Positions 1 through 5,210 of a stretch of 13,406 nt of DNA are shown in pieces. This DNA comes from Paenibacillaceae bacterium UBA6304. GTDB lineage: Bacteria; Bacillota; Bacilli; Paenibacillales; Paenibacillaceae. The position numbers and the translations under genes were made by a program. Each line of letters opens with the position of its first letter. Position 1 is the first letter of the stretch. The notes under the pieces were generated by a model. That model saw nothing but the letters and a program-made list of their open reading frames with translations. It made no database searches and was not told the origin of the DNA. Location: positions 1 through 13,406 of the forward strand of contig DJTQ01000452.1 in the NCBI GenBank assembly GCA_002439285.1. The letters run 5' to 3'.

Positions 1-870
1 CTTATTAATGGCGATAATTACACGCGATTGACTCATGCCGGCGAGGTGTTGGATCGCTCCGCTGATACCGCATGCGATGTAGATTTCCGGTGTAACGACC
101 TTACCGGTTTGCCCGATCTGGAGGGCATAATCACAGTAGCCCGCATCGCAGGCGCCTCGAGAAGCGCCGACGGCCCCATGCAGCACCTCGGCCAGCTCTT
201 CGAGCGGCTTGAAACCATCGGCGCTTTTGACGCCGCGTCCGCCGGAGATGACGACCTTGGCTTCGGTGAGATCGATTTTGCCAGTCGCTTTGCGGACGAC
301 ATCCTTGATCACCGAGCGGAGGGAGGACTCCGGCGTGTAAGCGAATGCGATGATTTCAGCCGGGGAGGAAGCCGGTCCAGCGGGCGGGATGTTGTTGGGG
401 CGCAGAGTAATGATGCCGGTTCCCCCAATGAGCCGCTTCTTCTCAAAAGCTTTACCCGCATAGAGCGGACGAGTGTAAAGAACATCCCCGCCGGATTGCT
501 CGATCAACGTCACATCCGAGATCTGGCCAGCTTGGAGGCGAGAGGCGATCTGCGGGGCAAGGTCGCGGCCGACCGTCGTATGCCCGAGCAGAACCACGTC
601 GGCGGTTATGGAGTTCAAGACTTGAGCGAGCGCGGAAATATACGTTTCAGCCAAATAGGACTTTAAATCAGGGTGATCCACGACAAGCACCTGACCTTGA
701 AAACAACGGGCCAGCTCTTCCGCAGGTCCGTCAAGTTCATATCCGAGTAGAACGGCGGTCACCTGATCGCCGTCTTCTTTTGCCAACTCCGCTGCATGAA
801 GCGCCTCCAAGGAGACCTGGCGTAATTTACCGTCCCGTGTCTCCCCTATGACTACAAACATTTTACTCAT
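1..870 (-). CDS. etfA: Electron transfer flavoprotein alpha subunit, 3' end outside window
   Basis: EtfA pairs with EtfB to form the soluble FAD-containing flavoprotein that accepts electrons from acyl-CoA dehydrogenases such as FadE. The frame is open from the ATG at 870-868 to the window edge, giving 290 residues with no stop. The family is usually about 320-325 residues, so roughly 30-35 C-terminal residues are missing. The N-terminus ([16 protein letters not shown]) is the ETF alpha/beta-like domain. The C-terminal FAD domain shows [20 protein letters not shown], then [20 protein letters not shown] and HLAGM near residue 279, the classic EtfA signature. An AGGAGGG ribosome binding site lies at 878-884. 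The gene starts 37 bp after the etfB stop, so the two are co-transcribed. No frameshift or missing motif is seen in the visible part. The function is certain at family level. Confidence 0.97.
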   Translation of the reverse strand, partial: MSKMFVVIGETRDGKLRQVSLEALHAAELAKEDGDQVTAVLLGYELDGPAEELARCFQGQVLVVDHPDLKSYLAETYISALAQVLNSITADVVLLGHTTVGRDLAPQIASRLQAGQISDVTLIEQSGGDVLYTRPLYAGKAFEKKRLIGGTGIITLRPNNIPPAGPASSPAEIIAFAYTPESSLRSVIKDVVRKATGKIDLTEAKVVISGGRGVKSADGFKPLEELAEVLHGAVGASRGACDAGYCDYALQIGQTGKVVTPEIYIACGISGAIQHLAGMSQSRVIIAINK

Positions 871-907
871 CGAATATCCCTCCTCGAAAAGTTAACGGTT
901 TCGTCGG

Positions 908-1675
908 CTATATGACTTTCGCTTCGGTCTTCAACAACCGGACCAACTCTGCGGCCTGTTCAGCCAATCCGCCTTGCAAAATGATCCCCGCTTTGCGCTC
1001 AGGTGGATTGAACAGAGCGGTCCGCTCGGTCTTGGAGGCGATGGCTTCGGCATCGATGCCGAGCTCTGGTAAGCCGAGCTGTTGAAACGGCTTTTTCTTG
1101 GCTTTCATAATGCCGGGCAGAGAAGGATACCGCGGCTCATTAAGACCTTGCTGGGCAGTGAACAGCGCAGGAAGGGAGATTTCAACCGTTTCGCTGTCTC
1201 CTTCCGCGTCCCGGACGGCAACGGCCTGACCGCCGGAAACATCCAGTTTCACAATTGCGGAAGTATGTGGAATATCCAGCAACTGCGCCAGCCGGACCGC
1301 GACCTGTCCAGCGCCGTTGTCGACGGAGAAGTAGCCGCCGAGTATAAGGTCATAGCTTTGGCTGCCAAAGTAGGAGGCGAGCAGGGCGGCGATTCCGGAT
1401 TCGTCGGTCGAGATCTCATCGTCCGAGATCAGCACCGCCTCATCGGCGCCCATTGCCAGTGCGGTCCGTAACGCTTCAGCGGTCCGTTCCGGGCCGACGG
1501 ACACGACGATCACGATACCGCCGTGCTGCTCTTTCAACCGTAGAGCTTCTTCCACGGCATACTCATCGTAGGGATTAATAATGAACTTCACACCGTCACT
1601 GCTAATCTGCCCGTCTTGAATAACGATTTTTTCCTCCGTATCAAAGGTTTGCTTCAGGATTACGTAAATGTTCAT
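908..1675 (-). CDS. etfB: Electron transfer flavoprotein beta subunit
   Basis: This is the 255-residue, AMP-binding beta subunit of ETF and the partner of the adjacent EtfA. The start MNIYVILKQTFDTEEK is typical of EtfB. The nucleotide-binding region is seen as VDNGAGQVA (residues 118-126). The ETF-beta signature QQGLNEPRYPSLPGIMKAKK spans residues 175-194 and is complete, and the C-terminal arm that wraps EtfA (KTERTALFNPPERKAGIILQ) is present. The length matches the family. A GAGGAG ribosome binding site lies at 1685-1690. In Bacillus subtilis the order is lcfA-fadR-fadB-etfB-etfA. Here etfB follows fadR directly, separated by 278 bp that contain a repeat element, so fadR-etfB-etfA is probably one transcription unit. 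No separate convincing promoter was found in that spacer. Confidence 0.97.
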   Translation of the reverse strand: MNIYVILKQTFDTEEKIVIQDGQISSDGVKFIINPYDEYAVEEALRLKEQHGGIVIVVSVGPERTAEALRTALAMGADEAVLISDDEISTDESGIAALLASYFGSQSYDLILGGYFSVDNGAGQVAVRLAQLLDIPHTSAIVKLDVSGGQAVAVRDAEGDSETVEISLPALFTAQQGLNEPRYPSLPGIMKAKKKPFQQLGLPELGIDAEAIASKTERTALFNPPERKAGIILQGGLAEQAAELVRLLKTEAKVI

Positions 1676-1741
1676 GCGGACAATCTCCTCTCAAAAATTA
1701 ACTTTGAGTCAGCTTTGTAAAAAATCGGTTTGCGTGAAGGC

Positions 1742-1873
1742 TAGCGGACAGGATATACCTTATTTGCAGGAAAAACCGCCATTTAAATATTTTACGGACT
1801 GGAGAGCCGCTATTTGTTCCAAAATGGCTGGATTGAAGCGTATTTTTGCGGAATAAGGTCTGTAGCGTCCACT
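1742..1873. repeat. Palindromic intergenic repeat, GGAC-type unit, degenerate
   Basis: This spacer between fadR and etfB contains three related units. Unit 1 (from 1742) begins TAGCGGACAGGATATACCTT. Unit 2 (from 1792) begins TTACGGACTGGAGAGCCGCT. Unit 3 (1842-1873) is inverted; read on the minus strand it begins TAGTGGACGCTACAGACCTT. Units 1 and 3 share TAG-GGAC and ACCTTATT, so they can pair as the two arms of a long imperfect hairpin with unit 2 in the loop. The same unit design, better preserved, recurs between fadA and fadE. A small open frame across 1668-1856 is explained by the repeat and is not called as a gene. Whether the RNA hairpin affects read-through from fadR into etfBA is unknown. 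Confidence 0.6.
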
Positions 1874-1953
1874 ATAATTTTAATTCGTTCAAAATTACTG
1901 AAATAAGGGCACTGAAGTCCGATAGGCGATGGTCTCAAGGTGACTATGTGAAA

Positions 1954-2538
1954 CTACCCCTTTAAGCCCCGCAAGAAAAAATCTACCGTTCCCTCAACCT
2001 GGGAGGACAAGGAATACTTCCTTCCCGAGATGAGCCAGGATGTGACGACCTCGTCCATGGCTCCGAAGATGAGCTGACGGGTCAGCTTCGTATCCAAATC
2101 GGCGCGGAATGACTTTTCTTCGATCCCCCTTTTTAAAATATGCTCAATCAACTGAATATAGGGCTTTACCGACAGGCCGATTGCCTTACGAAGCTCCAAA
2201 GAGCTCTGACGCAGCTCGATTTGAGTCACATAAGCCAGCGCCACATTCTGCTCGAGCTCTGTGAAATGGATTTCGCACACTTTGTGCAGCGCTTCTGCAG
2301 CCGTGTTTGACTCCTGGATGTGGTCATTGAAGAGGGCGACAAGCTTACCCAGGCGGTCTTCGAACAAGGAGATGAGGATATCTTCCTTCTTCTTAAAATA
2401 TAAATAAATCGTACCGTCCGCGACTCCGGCCTCCTTGGCGATTTTGGAAACTTGCGACCCGTGAAATCCGTTCTCGGCAATGACTTTTTCGGCTGCATCC
2501 AAAATCATTTCAAATTTTTCCTGTTTTCTACTTGTCAT
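1954..2538 (-). CDS. fadR: TetR-family fatty-acid degradation repressor FadR
   Basis: This is a 194-residue TetR-type repressor. The N-terminal helix-turn-helix region (about residues 8-55) reads ILDAAEKVIAENGFHGSQVS and continues with KIAKEAGVADGTIYLYFKKK and EDILISLF. As remembered, this is near-identical in pattern to B. subtilis FadR. The C-terminal ligand domain also matches, for example VTQIELRQSSLELRKAI and FGAMDEVVTSW. In Bacillus, FadR binds DNA in the absence of long-chain acyl-CoA and represses beta-oxidation genes. Long-chain acyl-CoA releases it. A TGAGGTG ribosome binding site precedes the ATG. Upstream are a TTGACA-17-TAAGAT promoter and a perfect FadR box placed at the transcription start, so strong autoregulation is inferred. 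etfB and etfA follow on the same strand. Identity is very likely from sequence plus context. Confidence 0.95.
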   Translation of the reverse strand: MTSRKQEKFEMILDAAEKVIAENGFHGSQVSKIAKEAGVADGTIYLYFKKKEDILISLFEDRLGKLVALFNDHIQESNTAAEALHKVCEIHFTELEQNVALAYVTQIELRQSSLELRKAIGLSVKPYIQLIEHILKRGIEEKSFRADLDTKLTRQLIFGAMDEVVTSWLISGRKYSLSSQVEGTVDFFLRGLKG

Positions 2539-2570
2539 GTTGGCACCTCAATGCTAAAATTTAAACCAAC

Positions 2571-2588
2571 TGAATGAATACTCATTCA
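2571..2588. promoter_or_regulatory. FadR operator
   Basis: The sequence TGAATGAATACTCATTCA has perfect 7-bp inverted arms (TGAATGA/TCATTCA) around a 4-bp centre. It matches the Bacillus FadR box (TGAATGAATANTCATTCA) at every defined position. It lies just downstream of the fadR -10 box, at about +3 to +20 of the predicted transcript, where binding would block initiation. It is about 85 bp upstream of the plus-strand fadF promoter, so direct control of fadF from this site is less certain. I saw no second copy in the window. Confidence 0.93.
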
Positions 2589-2597
2589 TTTTTCTTA

Positions 2598-2626
2598 ATC
2601 TTAGGGGAACCCAAGCGCTTTGTCAA
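2598..2626 (-). promoter_or_regulatory. Sigma-A-type promoter of fadR-etfBA
   Basis: On the minus strand, TTGACA (2626-2621) is followed after 17 bp by TAAGAT (2603-2598), close to the sigma-A consensus. Transcription would start near 2591. The spacer contains the palindrome AAGCGCTT, the core of ideal cre sites, but the flanking half-site positions do not match. The FadR operator lies immediately downstream. Confidence 0.8.
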
Positions 2627-2653
2627 TAGAGGCGTCTTTTTAAAAAATCGACT

Positions 2654-2667
2654 TGTAAACGCTTACC
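2654..2667 (+). promoter_or_regulatory. Candidate cre (CcpA) site
   Basis: TGTAAACGCTTACC fits the cre consensus TGNAANCGNWNNCA except at the last base. It ends 6 bp before the -35 box of the predicted fadF promoter, at about -54 to -41. Bacillus fatty-acid degradation genes are known to be subject to CcpA catabolite control, so the placement is sensible. This position could repress or activate. It is inferred from the motif alone. Confidence 0.55.
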
Positions 2668-2672
2668 GATGC

Positions 2673-2701
2673 TTGGACTAACGAGATTTCAACGATATAA
2701 G
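2673..2701 (+). promoter_or_regulatory. Probable sigma-A promoter of fadF
   Basis: TTGGAC (2673-2678) and TATAAG (2696-2701) are separated by 17 bp. This is the best promoter-like match upstream of fadF and gives a leader of about 90 nt. The -10 box lies inside the left end of the 81-bp palindromic element at 2694-2774, so the element's terminal sequence appears to have been co-opted as part of the promoter. The element's inverted repeat would then form a hairpin in the 5' leader. Confidence 0.6.
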
Positions 2702-2774
2702 ATGAACTGAGGAATATGATGCAGGCTGGGGAGTACTTGCTTTAACATCAATTTCAATAGTTCGTCTTATATAG
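2694..2774 (-). mobile_element. MITE-like element, internally deleted copy (element A)
   Basis: The 81-bp sequence has imperfect terminal inverted repeats: ATATAAGATGAAC at 2695-2707 and GTTCGTCTTATATAG ending at 2774. It aligns with the reverse complement of the 233-bp element at 4950-5182. Its first 42 bp (2694-2735) match that element's right end at 34 positions. Its last 42 bp (2733-2774) match the left end at about 35. The middle of the long copy is absent, and the junction falls on a shared GTA trinucleotide. It carries no coding capacity and would need a transposase in trans. It lies between the fadF promoter and the fadF ribosome binding site. Confidence 0.75.
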
Positions 2775-2798
2775 TCTTGAAGAAGGGTGGAGGCAGAA

Positions 2799-4949
2799 AT
2801 GGTGTGGCAAATCATCAATTTGGCCTTATTTCTGGCGGTGACGGGCTGGGGTATTTATTTGTTTTGCAGGGTCGTCTATCATCGCTACCTTTATGTAAAG
2901 CTCGGGCAGCCGTCGGATTTTCGCGGACGCCTTAAAGGGGGATGGGGCGAATTTCTGGCACAGGTGTTTGGGCAAAAGAAATTATTAAAAGACCGCAAGA
3001 GTGGAATTATGCACATTTTCATTTTTTACGGATTCATTATCTTGCAGTTCGGGGCGATCGATTTGATCGTGAAAGGACTGACGGATGGCGGACATCTTCC
3101 GCTCCCGGCCTACGGCGTATTCGGACTGCTGCAGGAACTGACGGTCATGCTGATTGTTATCGCCATGGGTTATGCGACGTACCGACGTTATGGCGAAAGA
3201 CTTCCCCGGTTAAAAAGAGGCTGGAAACCCAGTCTCGTCGTCTTCTTCATTTACTCGCTGATGTTGTCGGTGCTGTTGTCACTGGGATTCGAACGTTTAT
3301 GGCTCGACCTGGAACCTTCGGCACTGGCTCCGGTCTCCTCGCTTATAGCCGCGGCGTTCTCCGGCCTTCCCGACTTGGCGGCGAAAGTTTTGTTCTACGT
3401 ATTCTGGTGGCTGCATCTCCTGATTTTACTCTCCTTTCTCGTTTACGTACCTCAATCGAAGCATTTTCATCTTATTACGGCCCCCGTCAATATCGGGCTG
3501 CGGCGCCGGGAATCGGTCGGTCGCTTGAAGTCCCTCGATCTGGAGGATGAAGAAGCGGAAAGCTTCGGCGCAGGGAAAATCGAAGATTTCACGCAGAAGC
3601 AAATGCTGGACTTCTACGCTTGCGTGGAGTGCGGGCGCTGCAGTAATGTCTGTCCGGCTTCGAACACCGGTAAGACACTGTCTCCAATGCATTTGATCAC
3701 CAAGCTGCGGGATCATTTGACCGAAAAAGGCACCGCCATCACCGGGAAATCACCTTGGGCACCGGAGTTTGCATTCGCACCGGGCGGACTGTCCACGCAT
3801 GGAATCGCGGCGGAGCTGCCTGGCGGGGTGGAGTGGAATGACTCTGACTCCGTAGGCATTACCGATATCCGACCAACGCTGGACTGGCAAAAGAAAACCT
3901 GGCAGCAGCGTGATCAGGGCACAGATCCCGTTGCTCTGGAGCTGATCGGCGACGTGATGACGGAGGAAGAGATCTGGTCCTGCACAACCTGCCGCAATTG
4001 CGAAGACCAATGCCCGGTCGGCAACGAGCATGTCGACAAAATTATCGACTTGCGCCGCCATCTCGTCCTGATGCAGGGCAGCGTGCCGCAGGAAGGCCAG
4101 CGTGCGCTTACCAACATCGAGCGACAGGGTAATCCTTGGGGCATTAGCCGGGGGGACCGGGCCAAGTGGACGGGTGAAGTGGAAGGGATTAGCGTGCCGA
4201 CCGTCAAGGAGAATCCGCAGTTTGAGTATTTGTTCTTCGTCGGTTCGATGGGTTCTTATGATCAGCGCAGCCGTAAAGTGTCCCGGGCATTTGTCCGTCT
4301 GCTGAAGGAGTCCGGCGTCAGCTTCGCGATTCTTGGCAACGAGGAGAAGAATTCGGGCGATACGCCGCGCCGAATGGGCAATGAGCTGCTGTTCCAGCAG
4401 CTTTGCCTGGAGAATATCGCTCTTTTTCAGAAATACGGGGTCAGGAAGATCGTTACCGCCTGTCCGCATACGTTCAATACGTTTAGAAACGAATACCCCG
4501 AGTTTGGTTTGGAAGGCGTGGAGATATGGCATCATTCGCAGCTGCTTGACCGGTTGATCTCGGAAGGCAGACTGAAACCTAAACATGAAGTGAAGGAGCG
4601 GATTACTTATCATGATTCCTGTTATTTGGGGCGCTATAACGAGGTATACGAACAGCCCCGGAATGTGCTCAGGGCCATCCCCGGCGTGGAGCTTGTCGAG
4701 ATGGAACGCTCCCGGGAGAACGCGATGTGCTGCGGAGCCGGGGGCGGGATGATGTGGATGGAGGAAACGGGCGGCAAGCGCGTCAACCTGGCCCGCACGG
4801 AACAGGCGCTTGCAGTGAAGCCGACCGTGATCAGCAGTGCCTGCCCTTACTGCCTCACTATGCTGGAGGACGGCACCAAAATGAAGGAGGTCGAGGATCA
4901 GGTTCAGGCCCGGGATATCGCGGAGCTGCTCGAAATGTCGGTGTTCTAA
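2799..4949 (+). CDS. fadF: Membrane FeS/CCG oxidoreductase FadF, probable ETF:menaquinone oxidoreductase
   Basis: This 716-residue fused protein resembles B. subtilis FadF and the EMO class, which pass ETF electrons to menaquinone. The N-terminal 220 residues hold about five membrane helices (near 5-27, 70-92, 107-130, 147-166, 195-220), a nitrate-reductase-gamma-like heme b domain. H72 in TM2 is a possible ligand. Two CxxCxxCxxxCP [4Fe-4S] motifs follow at C275/278/281/285 and C395/398/401/405. The C-terminal CCG domain is complete (C608, C644-C645, C682, C685). The preceding CCG-like domain is degenerate: VGSMG has Ser483 for the expected Cys, NSGDTPRR lacks the Cys motif, and CPHTF keeps C555 only. 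I chose the ATG at 2799, with GGAGG 5 nt upstream, over the GTG at 2787 inside the ribosome binding site. The substrate role is inferred from family and neighbours (etfAB, fadE). Confidence 0.9.
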   Translation: MVWQIINLALFLAVTGWGIYLFCRVVYHRYLYVKLGQPSDFRGRLKGGWGEFLAQVFGQKKLLKDRKSGIMHIFIFYGFIILQFGAIDLIVKGLTDGGHLPLPAYGVFGLLQELTVMLIVIAMGYATYRRYGERLPRLKRGWKPSLVVFFIYSLMLSVLLSLGFERLWLDLEPSALAPVSSLIAAAFSGLPDLAAKVLFYVFWWLHLLILLSFLVYVPQSKHFHLITAPVNIGLRRRESVGRLKSLDLEDEEAESFGAGKIEDFTQKQMLDFYACVECGRCSNVCPASNTGKTLSPMHLITKLRDHLTEKGTAITGKSPWAPEFAFAPGGLSTHGIAAELPGGVEWNDSDSVGITDIRPTLDWQKKTWQQRDQGTDPVALELIGDVMTEEEIWSCTTCRNCEDQCPVGNEHVDKIIDLRRHLVLMQGSVPQEGQRALTNIERQGNPWGISRGDRAKWTGEVEGISVPTVKENPQFEYLFFVGSMGSYDQRSRKVSRAFVRLLKESGVSFAILGNEEKNSGDTPRRMGNELLFQQLCLENIALFQKYGVRKIVTACPHTFNTFRNEYPEFGLEGVEIWHHSQLLDRLISEGRLKPKHEVKERITYHDSCYLGRYNEVYEQPRNVLRAIPGVELVEMERSRENAMCCGAGGGMMWMEETGGKRVNLARTEQALAVKPTVISSACPYCLTMLEDGTKMKEVEDQVQARDIAELLEMSVF

Positions 4950-5182
4950 CTATATAAGATGAACTATTTAAATGGATGTGGGGCAAGTACGTAAAATGTT
5001 CCTACGATCGCTGTTGGTTCCAGATTTCCTGATTTTTATTAATCCTTAAGAGGTAGAGATCCTGAACCAAAGGCGACCACAGCTTATGCTTCCGATGCAG
5101 CTTTCTTTCAGAAAGCTTTGAGCTTCTTCGGAATCATTTTACTCCCTTGCCAGCATCATATTCTTTTGTTCACCTTATATAA
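4950..5182 (+). mobile_element. MITE-like element, full-length palindromic copy (element B)
   Basis: This 233-bp non-coding element fills most of the 261-bp fadF-fadN spacer and begins on the base after the fadF stop codon. Its ends are inverted: CTATATAAGATGAACTA at 4950 and, read from 5182 on the minus strand, TTATATAAGGTGAACAA (14 of 17 identical). A second inverted pair is GCAAG-GTAAAATG (4983-4998) with CATTTTAC-CTTGC (ending 5150). A third is TCGCTGTTGGTTCCAGAT (5008-5025) with ATCCTGAACCAAAGGCGA (5059-5076). A side hairpin AGCTTTC/GAAAGCT lies at about 5099-5117. The whole would fold as one long branched hairpin in RNA. No transposase is present. I believe similar sequences are common in Paenibacillus intergenic regions, but this is memory and not a search. 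Confidence 0.75.
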
Positions 5183-5183
5183 T
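5178..5183 (+). promoter_or_regulatory. Candidate -10 box upstream of fadN
   Basis: A perfect TATAAT ends one base past the right end of element B, 27 bp before the fadN start codon. No good -35 hexamer lies 16-18 bp upstream (ATCATA at 17 bp) and there is no TGn extension, so it may be weak or need an activator. Read-through from fadF through the hairpin element is the alternative source of fadN mRNA. Confidence 0.3.
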
Positions 5184-5210
5184 TTTTAATTTAAATGGAG
5201 GGTTCAGAAT

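Noticed and set aside
28..666. Plus-strand open frame of 212 codons
   Set aside because: It lies entirely antisense to etfA, codon for codon in register with a clearly conserved protein, and has no family resemblance.
1668..1856. Plus-strand open frame of 62 codons between etfB and fadR
   Set aside because: It begins inside etfB antisense, has no ribosome binding site and runs through the degenerate palindromic repeat.
2613..2620. AAGCGCTT in the fadR promoter spacer as a cre site
   Set aside because: Only the core 8 bp match. The outer half-site bases (TG and CA) are wrong on both strands, so it is mentioned but not annotated.
3750..4613. Minus-strand open frame of 287 codons
   Set aside because: It is antisense to the conserved cysteine-rich part of fadF. 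Long antisense frames are expected in GC-rich codon usage, and the translation shows no recognisable domain.
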